A stretch of 64,000 nt of DNA from Tessaracoccus caeni (GTDB taxonomy: Bacteria; Actinomycetota; Actinomycetes; Propionibacteriales; Propionibacteriaceae), in assembly GCF_029211185.1 (NCBI RefSeq), contig NZ_JARGDO010000003.1:208523-272522 (forward strand), written 5' to 3'. The notes beneath the pieces were generated by a model, which saw only the letters and a list, made by a program, of their open reading frames with translations, had not been told where the DNA came from and did no database searches. Positions 11,568 to 23,300 of the stretch are shown piece after piece (within the stretch, counting starts at the first letter, position 1; every line of letters begins with the position of its first letter). The position numbers and the translations under genes are program-made.

Positions 11568-13070
11568 TCAGTTCTTGAAGTCGAAGCCCGTGAACGTCTG
11601 ATCGGCGAGAATGGTCGCCTTGGTGTACGGGGCGTACACAGAGGTCGTGACCGAGCCCTTCGCGACGTCGAACTTGACGACCCGGACGGGGTTGGTGGTC
11701 TCGCTATGGAAACACTGCAGAAGGCTCAGGATCTTGTTGCCGTTGACGCCGGTATCGACGCGACTGGCCTGGGAGCCTGTGTGGCCGGACAGCACCATCT
11801 TGATGTTGGGATAGACCTTGATGAGGCTGTCGTACAGGTGCTTCGGGGACGTCGAGCCGTAGCCACCGTTGCTTCCGCCGATCGATCCATCGGCATTCAG
11901 GTAAGCGTGGGTCGACACGATCACGTTGTGATCCGGGTTGGCCGCAACGACCTTCTTCGCCCAGTCGATGGCACCCTGCCGTGGCCAGAGCTCGAGATTG
12001 AGCATCATCCACTTCTGTCCGCCGGCCGTGAAGGTGCTATAGGTGTTGTCTACCTTGCCGGCCTCGTACTGGCCCTTCACGCTCGTGAAACTGGAGAGAG
12101 GGAAGGCCTTGTTGAAGCCGGAGGTATCGCGCACCGTGATGCTGGCATCCTTGCCAGCGCACGCCGAGCCACCCTTGCACACAGCGGCGGTGTCGTGATT
12201 GCCGATCGTCAGGGCGTAAGGGATCTTGCCCTTCAGGGGCGCGAGGGCTGCCTGAGCCCGGGTGTACTGAGCGGGGCTAACGTCGCCCCAGTCGACCACA
12301 TCGCCCACATGCGTGACGAACTTCATGTTCAGGGATTGCGCATTGGCGACGAGCCACTCCGAGCGGTTCTTGAACCGAGTGTCGCTGTCCGTCCACACCT
12401 CACGCTGCGTGTCGGGGATCACGCCGATGGAGAAGGTGGTTTCGGTCTTGGAGTCCGTCGCCGCGCCGCCGGTGGGGTTCTTGTTGCCATTGGTGACCGG
12501 GGGGAGCGGCTTTGTAACAGGCGGGACGATGGGCTGGGTGGTCTTGCCCGGCGCGGCGTAGAATGCGGCCGACTTGTCGGCAACCCAACCGGCCTTGACG
12601 AGGGAATCGCGATTGGCCTCGCCCAGCGCGAGCTGCGTGACCGAGTCCTTGGTGAGACGGTACACCGCAGAGGTGCATGTCGACTTGGCGCTCACACCGT
12701 AGAACTGGCGGAACTGGGCGGTGTAGCCCTTGTTCTTCATGACGGTCAGGTCCGCGCCGTCGGCAGCCCACGAGAAGTCGTGGGTCTTGTCGTTGTATAC
12801 GCGCCAGACGGCGACGCGGCCTGTGTCGGCGCTCGGCGCGACCTTCATGGCGGACGAGTCGGCGAGAGCGAAGCCGTAGTTCGCAGCGCTCGTCACTTCG
12901 CCCGAGAACTGCGTGAGCAGCGACGTACCGGAATCGTTTGTCATGCGGGACAAGGTGACGGTCAGATCGGCGCAGCTTGTCTCGGCGGCGGATGCCTGTG
13001 TGGGAGCAAGCCCTGACAGGGCCAGCGGGGCGAGAACCGCGACAGCGGTCATAGCCTTCCAGAGTCTCAT
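11568..13070 (-). CDS. secreted calcineurin-like metallophosphoesterase
   Basis: 500 residues with a signal peptide (VAVLAPLALSGLAPTQASA). Residues about 30-170 are a repeat module of the same type as in the beta-helix protein upstream. From about 210 a metallophosphoesterase domain shows the metal-binding motifs GVIPDTQ, VGDVVDWGD, GNHD, STHAY and SGHTG. The family hydrolyses phosphomono- or diesters; secreted forms act on extracellular nucleotides, teichoic-acid-like polymers or phosphorylated glycans. The adjacent cytidylyltransferase and polysaccharide genes suggest a cell-surface polymer substrate, which is inference. Transcription ends at the 20-bp hairpin at 11509-11557. The gap 13071-13195 contains only a weak hairpin (CCTGAG/CTCAGG). 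Confidence 0.82.
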   Translation of the reverse strand: MRLWKAMTAVAVLAPLALSGLAPTQASAAETSCADLTVTLSRMTNDSGTSLLTQFSGEVTSAANYGFALADSSAMKVAPSADTGRVAVWRVYNDKTHDFSWAADGADLTVMKNKGYTAQFRQFYGVSAKSTCTSAVYRLTKDSVTQLALGEANRDSLVKAGWVADKSAAFYAAPGKTTQPIVPPVTKPLPPVTNGNKNPTGGAATDSKTETTFSIGVIPDTQREVWTDSDTRFKNRSEWLVANAQSLNMKFVTHVGDVVDWGDVSPAQYTRAQAALAPLKGKIPYALTIGNHDTAAVCKGGSACAGKDASITVRDTSGFNKAFPLSSFTSVKGQYEAGKVDNTYSTFTAGGQKWMMLNLELWPRQGAIDWAKKVVAANPDHNVIVSTHAYLNADGSIGGSNGGYGSTSPKHLYDSLIKVYPNIKMVLSGHTGSQASRVDTGVNGNKILSLLQCFHSETTNPVRVVKFDVAKGSVTTSVYAPYTKATILADQTFTGFDFKN

Positions 13071-13195
13071 TTGTGGTCCTCAAGTGGGGGAGTCTTGTAA
13101 AGAACTCGCTGACCTTAACACAACCTGAGGAAAAAGAAAGTGTTTCTCAGGGAGGGCTCAGGAGGGCGACTCCCAGACGCCTTGCATCGTGCCCC

Positions 13196-13675
13196 TCAGT
13201 ACGCGGCAAGCACCCTGCGCAGCTCGCTGGAGGAGGTTTGAGGTGTATACGGAAAGTAGTGGACCTCGACGCCGACGCTCGCCATGTCTGCCTCGAGCTT
13301 GTGCCCCTTGGCGGTGCCTCGCCAGTCGTCGCCCTTGAACAGCACGTCGAACTTGGTTCGCTCCCAGACGTCCAGCTTGTTGACCGAGTAGTCGGGCACC
13401 ACCTCGTCGACGATGCCGATCGAACCGAGGATCTCCATGCGTTCTTCCAGAGGAACGATCGGGTACTTCCCTTTCATGTCGAAGAGAGTCTGGTCGGAGA
13501 CCGCGCCCACGATCAGATACCCACAGTGCTGCCGTGCACGCCTCAGGATGTTCAGATGGCCGATATGAAACATGTCCCATGCGCCGGGGACGTATCCGCG
13601 AAGGCTGGCTGCGTCGGGCTCGACCTTTTTCACAGCACCGCCCCCTCGCTGCGTGCGCGCGCTCGTCTCATGCAT
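13196..13675 (-). CDS. TagD-like cytidylyltransferase family protein
   Basis: About 160 residues with the nucleotidyltransferase signature GYVPGAWDMFHIGHLN, whose HIGH box binds CTP, and the DVLFKGDDW segment typical of glycerol-3-phosphate cytidylyltransferases. It probably makes CDP-glycerol or a related CDP-alcohol for a surface polymer. The start is uncertain: ATG 13675 has GGGGGG five bases upstream, while GTG 13633 has AGGGGGCG and would place the start nearer the conserved GYVPG. The ISTSSELR-like end (QTSSSELRRV) is also typical of the family. Confidence 0.75.
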   Translation of the reverse strand: MHETSARTQRGGGAVKKVEPDAASLRGYVPGAWDMFHIGHLNILRRARQHCGYLIVGAVSDQTLFDMKGKYPIVPLEERMEILGSIGIVDEVVPDYSVNKLDVWERTKFDVLFKGDDWRGTAKGHKLEADMASVGVEVHYFPYTPQTSSSELRRVLAAY

Positions 13676-13812
13676 CATTTCCCCCCGTGGAAAAGTCCGG
13701 TCGAGCGCCGGGGAGCCCGGCAATCAGCCCGGATATGAGACGCGACCCTACCACCGTTGGGCACCCGTTCCTAGGGTTTCGTGCACTGTGTAGCGGCGGC
13801 AAAGGGCGGGGC

Positions 13813-14247
13813 TCAGGGGCGCAGGGCGTCGCGCACCGTCTCGAGAAGGCCGGGCTGGGTCACGTCCGCGTTGGCTCCGAGCTGAGGTAGCGCGGGCCAT
13901 CCACCGTCCACCCACTCAAGGCCACCGAAGTGACGTGGCTCGGCATAACGCGGCACCACATGGAAATGGAGGTGCGCGTCGACCATCATCAGCATCAGGT
14001 AGTTCATCTTGTCGGGCGCGAATGCCTCGCCCAACCGGGCCTCGATGAGCTTCGTGATGACGGCGAGATCGGCGACCTCCTCCGCGGTGGCCTCGCTCAT
14101 CGACGCGCAGAAGCGCTTCAGCGACAAGACGCCGGCACCCAGCGTCGCCTGGTCGGGCCGAACCGACCAGATCCAATGCTCGCTTCGAGCGATCTCGAGT
14201 TCTTTGACCCGGAACTTCTCGGTGAACTCGGCGAGGTTCGATGTCAT
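13813..14247 (-). CDS. HIT family protein
   Basis: 144 residues carrying the histidine-triad motif HLHFHVVPRY near residue 100, preceded by the usual MMVDAH. HIT proteins are nucleotide hydrolases or transferases (AMP-lysine, Ap3A/Ap4A or dinucleotide phosphates). The start was chosen at 14247 because AAGGAG lies nine bases upstream; longer in-frame starts overlap the rmlCD end. The gene follows rmlCD in the same direction and may be cotranscribed. Substrate cannot be read from sequence. Confidence 0.78.
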   Translation of the reverse strand: MTSNLAEFTEKFRVKELEIARSEHWIWSVRPDQATLGAGVLSLKRFCASMSEATAEEVADLAVITKLIEARLGEAFAPDKMNYLMLMMVDAHLHFHVVPRYAEPRHFGGLEWVDGGWPALPQLGANADVTQPGLLETVRDALRP

Positions 14248-14305
14248 GGTGCCTGACTCCTTGTCTATCTGATCTATTTGAGCATCCGCTTCTCTGCGGC
14301 TGGAC

Positions 14306-15690
14306 CTATGCCGACGCGAGATAGGCAGTGAGCCTCTCGTCGGCGGACGTCGGAACAAAACCGGCAGCCGCCAGCTTCGACAGATCGAGGGTGCTGTGCT
14401 GCGGACGAGGCGCCATCTGCTTGCCTGCCCCGTACTCGGCGGTGGTCACCTCGGTCACGTCGTCGGCGGACCGGCCGCACAGCTCGAAGACCCGCTTGGC
14501 GATGCCGGCCCAGGTCTGCGTCGGCCCCTCGCTGGTGAGGTTGTAGATGCCCGAAGGCGCCTGGCTCCGCGCCAGATGCACGATGCCGGCGGCGAGATCC
14601 TCCGTGAAGGTCAGCCGACCGAACTGGTCGGCGACGACGCCCGGCTTGATCCCGCGCTCGGCGAGCGACGCCATGGTGCGCACGAAGTTGTTGCCGTCGC
14701 CGATCACCCAGCTGCTGCGCACGATCCAATGCGTCGGGAGCGTGGCGACGAGCGCCTCGCCGGCGGCCTTGGTCTGACCGTAGACGCCGAGCGGACTCGG
14801 CTTCTCGTCCTCGGAGTGCACCTCGACCGTTCCGTCGAAGACGTAGTCGGACGAGACGTGAACCAGCGGGATCCGGAACTCGCGAGCCTTCTCGACGAGC
14901 GCGCCGAGCCCCGTCACGTTGACGCTCCAGCAGTCGCGCCGGCCTTGTTCTGTCTCGGCCGCGTCGACCGCCGTGTAGGCGGAGGCGTTGATGATCAGCC
15001 CCACCTGCGACCAGTCCACCGCGTCGAGGGTCGCCGGGTCGGCGAGATCGACGTCCGGACGGGCCAGCGCGATGGCATCGGGCAGTTGCGCCCGCAGCGC
15101 CCGGCCCAGCTGTCCGTTCGCCCCGACGATCACCGTCGACGGCGGCGCCATCGGGGTGACGTCCGCCAAGCGCGGATGGTTCTTGTCGGCGTCGGACACC
15201 TCGGCCAGCGGCAGCGGCCACGGGATGCCCGCGGTCTCGTCCTCGAGGTTGAGGAAGGTGTAGGAGGCAACCGCCTGCTGGCTCCAGTGGCGGTTGACGA
15301 GGTACGAGTAGACGGTGTCCGGCTCCAGAGCCTGGAATCCGTTGGCGACCCCCCGCGGCACGAAGACCGCGGAATCGACGCCCATCTCGTGGGTCACCGT
15401 CGTGCCGAAGCTGGGGCCGGGGCGAAGATCCACCCAAGCGCCGAAGATCCGGCCCTTTCCGATCGAGACCAGCTTGTCCCAGGGCTCGGCGTGCAGCCCG
15501 CGGGTGGTGCCCGGGGTGGCGTTGAAAGAGACGTTGTTCTGCACGGGACCGAAATCGGGCAGCCCGAGGCCGACCATCTTCGCACGCTGCCAGTTCTCCT
15601 TGAACCAACCGCGCGCATCCCCGTGGACGGGGAGATCGATGATCAACAGGCCCTCGATGGCGGTCTTCCTGACCGCGAGCGGGCCCGCCA

Positions 15691-15691
<1 letters not shown>
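14306..15691 (-). CDS. rmlCD: fused dTDP-4-keto-6-deoxyglucose 3,5-epimerase / dTDP-4-dehydrorhamnose reductase
   Basis: 461 residues. The N-terminal part (about 1-185) is RmlC-like: HGDARGWFKENW, TRGLHAEPWDK with the catalytic His, GRIFGAWVDLR. The C-terminal part (about 188-461) is RmlD-like: VGANGQLGRAL (NAD(P) site), INASAYTAVDAAE, and YGQTKAAGE with the Tyr-Lys pair. One polypeptide thus carries the last two steps of dTDP-L-rhamnose synthesis. The ATG shares one base with the TAA of rmlB (TAATG), showing translational coupling. RmlC/RmlD fusions are known in actinomycetes. Confidence 0.9.
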
Positions 15692-17609
<1,918 letters not shown>

Positions 17610-17644
17610 GCGCGGAGCGGGATCTCTTCTCGCTGTGCTCTGAG

Positions 17645-17689
17645 GATCCGCCCGTGCGTGACTGAAACAAGGTCGCGTACGGGCGGATC
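17645..17689 (+). terminator. rho-independent terminator of rmlA
   Basis: GATCCGCCCGT (17645-17655) pairs with ACGGGCGGATC (17679-17689) around a 23-base loop, followed by TGCTTTTG. Confidence 0.75.
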
Positions 17690-18034
17690 TGCTTTTGTGG
17701 CCGTTGGATCGACGAGCGACCGAGGCCACCCGGGGACCAGCAAGACTACCCGCGGGTAGGTTTGTGCCCCATCTTGGTTGGGAAAGTGGGTAGATTGCCC
17801 CCGATCGAACCGCCATTGGTGCGAGATCTGATGTCGCACTAAGTATTCATACTTAGATTGAGGGGCGTCGAGGGTGGCCGAAGGTCGTAGAAAATAGTTC
17901 GACGTTTGGCAAAAAAGTTGCGATTTCAACTGGCGTGAGCGTAGGGAACGTGAGATGCTACTCAAGTCGAACGCCGACCTGGCCAAAAGTCTAGGGGGGA
18001 CGGGGTCGGTGAGAAGAGGATTGGGGGATCCAAA
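17690..18034 (+). promoter_or_regulatory. 345-bp regulatory gap with two perfect palindromes
   Basis: No gene is visible between the rmlA terminator and the sugar-transferase gene. The gap is A/T-richer than its surroundings and contains a 14-bp palindrome CTACCCGCGGGTAG (17746-17759) and an 18-bp one CTAAGTATTCATACTTAG (17839-17856; 8-base arms, 2-base centre). Both look like dimer binding sites. The leader from about 17857 to the ATG is long, so regulation at the RNA level is also possible. Confidence 0.5.
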
Positions 18035-19504
18035 ATGGCTGAGATCAAGGTGTCGGCAACCTACCTACCACTTGTGGAGCGACTCACGTCGGTTTCCACG
18101 ACAACCAATGTGCTGCGTTCGCAGCCTTTGCAGCGTTTTGTGCTCTGGCTGATGGACATCGTGGCAGTCGGCTTGGTTTTCCTGTTTGCGATTCAGATGA
18201 TGCAGAGCTTCCACCCCGTTCCGCTGAACGCCAACGTGCTCGCGATGAGTGCGACCGCGCTGGTGCTGTGGTCCGTGATGCTGTGCAGCATCGGCGCCTA
18301 CTCGCTCAAGCACACTCGCGCAGGGGCGCTCGAGTACAAGCGGGCGATCAACGCGACGGTGCTCACCGGTGGGCTGATCGGGATCGCCTGCTACCTGCTC
18401 AACTACGACTACCCGCGTGGGCTGTTCGCGGCCTGGATGATCGGGGGGATCATCCTGCTGGTTGCGATGCGTTGGTTCCGCCGACAGATCATGCGCTTCC
18501 TGCACTCCCGTGAGCTGTTCGTGACTCCGGTGGTCGTGGTGGGTTCCAGCCATCACGTCGACGAGATCGCGATGGTCCTCAAGCGCGAGGAGTGGACCGG
18601 TTACCGTCTGCGCGGCGCCGTCGTCGACGATTCCGGAAAGGCCACGGCCATGGGGCTGCCGGTGCTGGGGCGTCTGCGTGAACTGCCGGCCATCATCGAC
18701 GCCACTCGGGTGCCGACCGTGATCTTCGCGGAGGGCTCCTTCCAGTCGTCCGATGAGTTCCGTCGCCTGGCCTGGCAACTGGAGCAGTCCGACGTGCAGA
18801 TGATCCTCGCCCCGACCCTGGCCGATGTCAGCGCCGAGCGCCTGGAGTTCCGTCCCGTCGCCGGCCTGCCGCTGGTGGACGTCGCTCGTCCCCGGGCCAT
18901 GAAGTCGCTGCGTTGGTTCAAGCGTGCGGTGGACATCGTCGGCTCCGGCGTGCTGCTGGTGGTGGCTGCTCCGATCCTGGCCATCACGGCTCTTGCGATC
19001 AAGCTCGAAGACGGCGGCCCGGTGCTGTTCCGGCAGCGCCGCGTGGGCCTGAACGGCAAGGAGTTCGACTGCCTGAAGCTGCGCAGCATGTGCACCGACG
19101 CCGAGGCCAGGCTCGCCGCGCTGCAGGCCCAGAACGAGGGCGCCGGCGTCCTGTTCAAGATGAAGGACGACCCGCGCATCACCAGGGTCGGCAAGTTCAT
19201 CCGTCGCTACTCGATCGACGAGCTGCCCCAGCTGTGGAACGCCTTCATCGGCGACATGAGCCTGGTGGGCCCGCGTCCCGCGCTGCCCCGCGAGGTTGCT
19301 CGCTACGACTTCGACACCCGTCGTCGCCTTCACGTCCGCCCCGGCCTGACCGGCCTGTGGCAGGTCTCCGGCCGCTCCAGCCTCTCCTGGGAGGACACGG
19401 TTCGCCTCGACCTGTACTACGTCGACAACTGGTCGCTGGTCCAGGATCTGATGATCCTGCTGAAGACCTTCCGGGCCGTGTTCGGGAAGTCGGGCGCCTA
19501 CTGA
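18035..19504 (+). CDS. polyprenyl glycosylphosphotransferase (exopolysaccharide initiation)
   Basis: 489 residues of the WbaP/WcaJ type. N-terminal membrane helices lie at about 37-155 and a nucleotide-binding-like region at about 160-285. The C-terminal bacterial sugar-transferase domain (about 295-489) shows KRAVDIVGSG, FKMKDDPRITRVGKFIRR, DELPQLWNAFIGDMSLVGPRP and RPGLTGLWQVSGRS. It transfers a sugar-1-phosphate from a nucleotide sugar to undecaprenyl phosphate, starting repeat-unit assembly at the inner membrane face. The ATG at 18035 has GGGGGATC upstream. The dTDP-rhamnose genes next door probably feed the same polymer. A terminator hairpin follows at 19533. Confidence 0.9.
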   Translation: MAEIKVSATYLPLVERLTSVSTTTNVLRSQPLQRFVLWLMDIVAVGLVFLFAIQMMQSFHPVPLNANVLAMSATALVLWSVMLCSIGAYSLKHTRAGALEYKRAINATVLTGGLIGIACYLLNYDYPRGLFAAWMIGGIILLVAMRWFRRQIMRFLHSRELFVTPVVVVGSSHHVDEIAMVLKREEWTGYRLRGAVVDDSGKATAMGLPVLGRLRELPAIIDATRVPTVIFAEGSFQSSDEFRRLAWQLEQSDVQMILAPTLADVSAERLEFRPVAGLPLVDVARPRAMKSLRWFKRAVDIVGSGVLLVVAAPILAITALAIKLEDGGPVLFRQRRVGLNGKEFDCLKLRSMCTDAEARLAALQAQNEGAGVLFKMKDDPRITRVGKFIRRYSIDELPQLWNAFIGDMSLVGPRPALPREVARYDFDTRRRLHVRPGLTGLWQVSGRSSLSWEDTVRLDLYYVDNWSLVQDLMILLKTFRAVFGKSGAY

Positions 19505-19532
19505 TCGGCCACGCCGACACCACTGATCCGTT

Positions 19533-19572
19533 TTGTGGCACCATCTGGGGGAAACTCCGGCTGGTGCCACAA
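19533..19572 (+). terminator. hairpin terminator after the sugar transferase
   Basis: TTGTGGCACCA (19533-19543) and its exact complement (19562-19572) form an 11-bp stem 28 bases after the stop codon. Confidence 0.7.
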
Positions 19573-19651
19573 GGCTGTTCCGGGCGTTTTCTTCCTAACG
19601 GATAATGCAAAACTCCTGCGGGACTGGCGTCGGTGGCCTTACCCTTCCCCC

Positions 19652-20578
19652 ATGGCGAAAAAGAAGAAGATGGACAGGGCCCTGTACGAGGCCGAACTGC
19701 ATCGCCTGCAAGCCGAACTCGTCGAGATGCAGGAGTGGGTCAAGTCCACTGGCGCCCGCGTCGTCGTCATCTTCGAGGGCCGCGACGCTGCGGGCAAGGG
19801 TGGCGCGATCAAGCGGATCACCGAATACCTGAATCCCCGCATCGCGCGCGTCGTGGCGTTGCCGGCACCGACGGAGCGTCAGCGCACCCAGTGGTACTTC
19901 CAGCGATACGTGGAGCACCTCCCCGCCGCCGGCGAGATCAGGCTCTTCGACCGCTCCTGGTACAACCGTGGCGGAGTCGAGCGTGTGATGGGCTACTGCA
20001 CGCCGGAGGAGCATCGTCGCTTCCTGCGTCAGACCCCGATCTTCGAGCGGATGCTCGTCGAGGACGGGATCATCGTGCTGAAGTACTGGTTCTCCGTCTC
20101 GGACAAGGAACAGCTCAAGCGATTCAAGTCGCGTCTCACCGACCCGATGCGGCAGTGGAAGCTCTCGCCCACCGACCTGGAGTCGATCACCAAGTGGGAG
20201 GACTACTCGCGGGCCAAGGACGAGATGTTCGTGCACACCGACATCGACTCCGCCCCGTGGCACGTCGTCGAGTCGGAGGACAAGCGCGCGGCGCGGATCA
20301 ACATGATCCACCACCTGCTCAGCTCGATTCCGTACGAGCGCATCGAGCGACCCGAGCTGGTGTTCCCGAAGCGGCCCAAGTCGACGGGGTACCGGCGCAC
20401 CGAGCGGAGCCTGCAGCATCAGGTGCCCGACTACGCCGGCACGCTGCCCCCCGACCCCGGAGAGGACTACCAGGATCCCGAGGACGAGGCGCTGAACGGC
20501 AACGGATATAGCGAAGTGGACGTGGAGCTGGATCTGGACATCGCCGTGGCGGAAGGCGCTGAGCCAGAGAATGCGTAG
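19652..20578 (+). CDS. ppk2: polyphosphate kinase 2
   Basis: 308 residues of the PPK2 family with Walker A FEGRDAAGKGGAIKR (about 36-50), the lid-module region rich in Arg, and Walker B RLFDRSWYNR. PPK2 enzymes use polyphosphate to phosphorylate nucleoside mono- or diphosphates (or the reverse) in the cytosol. The start MAKKKKMDRALYEAEL was chosen because the upstream in-frame codons lie inside the terminator of the previous gene. The C terminus overlaps the next gene by 8 bases, so the two are cotranscribed. Confidence 0.9.
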   Translation: MAKKKKMDRALYEAELHRLQAELVEMQEWVKSTGARVVVIFEGRDAAGKGGAIKRITEYLNPRIARVVALPAPTERQRTQWYFQRYVEHLPAAGEIRLFDRSWYNRGGVERVMGYCTPEEHRRFLRQTPIFERMLVEDGIIVLKYWFSVSDKEQLKRFKSRLTDPMRQWKLSPTDLESITKWEDYSRAKDEMFVHTDIDSAPWHVVESEDKRAARINMIHHLLSSIPYERIERPELVFPKRPKSTGYRRTERSLQHQVPDYAGTLPPDPGEDYQDPEDEALNGNGYSEVDVELDLDIAVAEGAEPENA

Positions 20579-21413
20579 CTTCTCGGTCGAGTTCAATCCC
20601 GACCGCGACGTCACACTGCACGCCAGTCTGTTCGACCTGCCACGGGCCGACGAGGATCCGGGCTCGCTCGAGTACCCCCGTCCGGCGGTCATCGTCTGCC
20701 CGGGCGGGGCCTACCGGTTCCTCTCGCAGCGGGAGGCGGATCCTGTCGTCGTCGCGTTCCAGAGGCACGGCTTCCACGCCTTCACGCTGCGGTACTCGGT
20801 GGGCGAGCATGCGGTGTTCCCCAACCCCGCCGTCGACGCCGCCCGCGCGGTGCGGTGGGTGCGCGGGCACGCCGAGGAGCTGGGCGTCGACCCCAACCGG
20901 ATCGTGATCCTCGGCTTCTCCGCGGGAGGACACGTCACGGCGCTGCTCGGCACCTATTGGCACCGGGAGGAGCTGGTCGAGGCCGAGCGCGCGGAGTATG
21001 AGGACCTGGTGGCGCGCGGCGTCGACGCCAACGCCGGGCTGCTCGAGCACAGCTCCCGGCCCGATGCGATCGTGCCCTGCTACGCCGTCTTCAGCCTCGA
21101 CTGGACGCCGATGAAGGACGGGCTACAGGACATGCTCAAAGAAGACTGCATCGCCGCGGTCACCGACCAGGTGCCGCCGGCGTTCGTCTGGACCACGGGC
21201 GAGGATCCCGTGGTGCCCGCGACGCAGTCGCTGCGCTTCGTGAACGCGCTCTCCGAGGCCGGAGTGCCCTTCGAATACCACCACTTCGCGCGCGGGCCGC
21301 ATGGTCTGGGCGTGGCGGATGCCACATCGAATGCCGACCGCAGCCAACTGCCGGAGAATGCCGGCGCCTGGGTGGATCTCTGCGCGCGCTGGCTTCGGGC
21401 CACCCTGCGATAG
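20571..21413 (+). CDS. alpha/beta hydrolase (acetyl-esterase/BD-FAE-like)
   Basis: 280 residues, cytosolic. The fold is shown by an oxyanion loop CPGGAYRFLS, the nucleophile elbow GFSAGGH (Ser about 123), an acid region TTGEDPVVP and a final His in ARGPHGLG. Relatives de-esterify acetylated or feruloylated sugars; the true substrate is unknown. Its ATG overlaps the end of ppk2 by 8 bases, which implies coupled translation. The gene ends convergently with the oxidoreductase gene at 21432, with only 18 bases between. Confidence 0.8.
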   Translation: MRSFSVEFNPDRDVTLHASLFDLPRADEDPGSLEYPRPAVIVCPGGAYRFLSQREADPVVVAFQRHGFHAFTLRYSVGEHAVFPNPAVDAARAVRWVRGHAEELGVDPNRIVILGFSAGGHVTALLGTYWHREELVEAERAEYEDLVARGVDANAGLLEHSSRPDAIVPCYAVFSLDWTPMKDGLQDMLKEDCIAAVTDQVPPAFVWTTGEDPVVPATQSLRFVNALSEAGVPFEYHHFARGPHGLGVADATSNADRSQLPENAGAWVDLCARWLRATLR

Positions 21414-21431
21414 ATCGTTCTCCGACGCCGG

Positions 21432-22514
21432 TCAGGCGGAAGGCGCCCAGGGGCGGGCGTGCGCGCGTTCGACGGCGCCCGTCGTGATCGCCCGTTGCAT
21501 GAGGCCGGCGAGGTACTGGTCCTCGCAGGCCTCGTCGATGCCGTAGAAGGGCGTGCCGGAGTCGACGAGCCGTCGCATCTCGGTGAGCACGGTGCCGATC
21601 GCGATCTCGTCGTCAGAGAGCCGTGCCGGTGCCAAGGGATTGCGGTAGACGAGATCATCGCCCAGCGCGATGCCGCGAAGGTGCAGACCGTCGAGGTCGC
21701 CGTCGGTGCCGGTGTGGTCGCGCTGCAGCTGCTGGCGGACCGGATGCGCGGGGGCTCGCATGTAGGTCACCTCGTCGTTGCAGAGCTCTCCTCGCTCGCC
21801 GCGGATCGCGAGCCGGCGCGACCGGATGGGGGAGAAGTACTGCTCGCCCGTGAAGTCGTAGAGGCCTGTTGTGCCGTTGTCGAAGCGAAGCTCCGCGCGC
21901 ACCCGTCGCGCGGTGGTGGCGACCAGTTCTGGCGCCCATCCTGCGCGGCCGAGGGTGCCCACGACGGGCTCGTCGATCGCGCTCGCCCGGATGCTGACGG
22001 GGGAGAACCCGGTGCCGAGGATCCGGCGGATCAGGCTGACGCCGTGATAGTCGTGCGCCACCGAGACCTCGGCGGTGCCCACCGAACCCAACAGTCCGCT
22101 GTCGGCGACGGCGATCCGGGCCGCATGGGAGGGCTGGTAGCGGTACTGCTCAGCGCTCTGGATGGGCGCGGTGGCCCAGCGTCGGTACAGCGCGGCCAAC
22201 TCCTCGGTGCTCGCTGCCAGCGGTGTCTCGACGAGCGTCGGCAATCCGGCATCCAGGCTGAGCGTCAGCAAGTCCGAGACGAGATCGCGGGGAACGCACA
22301 GCACGACGTAGTCGAACCGTCGCGCGAAGAACTCGCGCTCGGCGGTGGTCGACGGCAGGCCCCAGCGGCGAGCCACCCGCTGAGCCGTCGCGTCGCTGCG
22401 ACAGAACACGCCGTCGATCGAGAACAGGTCGGGTCTGGCCTGGGCGACGGTGAAGTAGGCGTCGGAGCGCCAGCCGGCCCCGACGAAGCCGATGCTCGCC
22501 GGAGCGTCGGTCAC
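21432..22514 (-). CDS. Gfo/Idh/MocA-type NAD-dependent oxidoreductase
   Basis: 360 residues. The N terminus IGFVGAGWRSDAYF is a Rossmann GxGxxx loop, followed by the family pattern DYVVLCVPRD and LVETPLA (the place of the usual EKP, here ETP). The C-terminal half is the alpha/beta substrate domain. The Lys of the canonical EKP motif is replaced by Thr, so catalysis may be altered. Members act on sugars or cyclitols. It lies 16 bases behind upp on the same strand and may be cotranscribed with it, though no functional link is apparent. Confidence 0.72.
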   Translation of the reverse strand: MTDAPASIGFVGAGWRSDAYFTVAQARPDLFSIDGVFCRSDATAQRVARRWGLPSTTAEREFFARRFDYVVLCVPRDLVSDLLTLSLDAGLPTLVETPLAASTEELAALYRRWATAPIQSAEQYRYQPSHAARIAVADSGLLGSVGTAEVSVAHDYHGVSLIRRILGTGFSPVSIRASAIDEPVVGTLGRAGWAPELVATTARRVRAELRFDNGTTGLYDFTGEQYFSPIRSRRLAIRGERGELCNDEVTYMRAPAHPVRQQLQRDHTGTDGDLDGLHLRGIALGDDLVYRNPLAPARLSDDEIAIGTVLTEMRRLVDSGTPFYGIDEACEDQYLAGLMQRAITTGAVERAHARPWAPSA

Positions 22515-22530
22515 GACCTTGTCCCGAGGC

Positions 22531-23172
22531 TCACTCGGCCAGGCCGTAGAGGCGATCGCCCGCGTCGCCGAGGCCCGGCACGATGTAGCCCATCTCGTTG
22601 AGCTTCTCGTCCACCGCCGCGACGAAGAGCGAGCATGGCACGCCCAGGTCGGAGACCAGCTTGGTGAAGTTGTCGATGCCCTCGGGGGCCGCGAGCAGGC
22701 AGATGCAGGTGATGTCGTCGGCGCCGCGGTCGACCAGGAACTTCACGGCCTCGCCAAGGGAGCCGCCGGTGGCGAGCATCGGGTCGAGCACGTAGCACTG
22801 GCGTCCACGCAGATCGACGGGCAGGCGCTCGGCGTAGGTGGTGGGCTGGAGGGTCTCCTCGTCGCGGATCATGCCCAGGAAACCGACCTCCGCGGTGGGC
22901 ACCATGCGCAGCATGCCGTCGAGCATGCCGAGGCCGGCGCGCAGGATGGGCACCACCAATGGCGCGGGTGTGGCCAGCCGGGTTCCGGTGGTGGGGGAGA
23001 CCGGGGTGACGATGTCATGCGGCTGGACGCGCACGCCGCGCATGGACTCGTAGGTCAGCAGGGTGACCAGCTCGTCGACGAGCTGACGGAAGATGGGCTG
23101 TTCGGTGTTCTTGTCGCGCAGCAGCGTGAGCTTGTGATCGACCAGCGGATGAGTGACGACATGCAGTTCCAC
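22531..23172 (-). CDS. upp: uracil phosphoribosyltransferase
   Basis: 213 residues starting [20 protein letters not shown], with [14 protein letters not shown] and the PRPP-binding loop [10 protein letters not shown] near residue 130, all diagnostic of Upp. It salvages uracil to UMP. The C-terminal [28 protein letters not shown] is family-typical. The divergent gap to 23301 (128 bases) holds promoters and the strong ribosome-binding site GGAAGGGAGAG of the next gene. Confidence 0.95.
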   Translation of the reverse strand: MELHVVTHPLVDHKLTLLRDKNTEQPIFRQLVDELVTLLTYESMRGVRVQPHDIVTPVSPTTGTRLATPAPLVVPILRAGLGMLDGMLRMVPTAEVGFLGMIRDEETLQPTTYAERLPVDLRGRQCYVLDPMLATGGSLGEAVKFLVDRGADDITCICLLAAPEGIDNFTKLVSDLGVPCSLFVAAVDEKLNEMGYIVPGLGDAGDRLYGLAE

Positions 23173-23300
23173 GGCTCAACTCTGTCATACCGACGGGCCG
23201 GTTTGCGGGTGTGGGCCGAGGTTGGGGTGGGGGCTGTGTCGGGCGGTGATCCGTGGGAGGATAGGAGTCGTGGTCGTCTACCGGAGGAAGGGAGAGTGCA

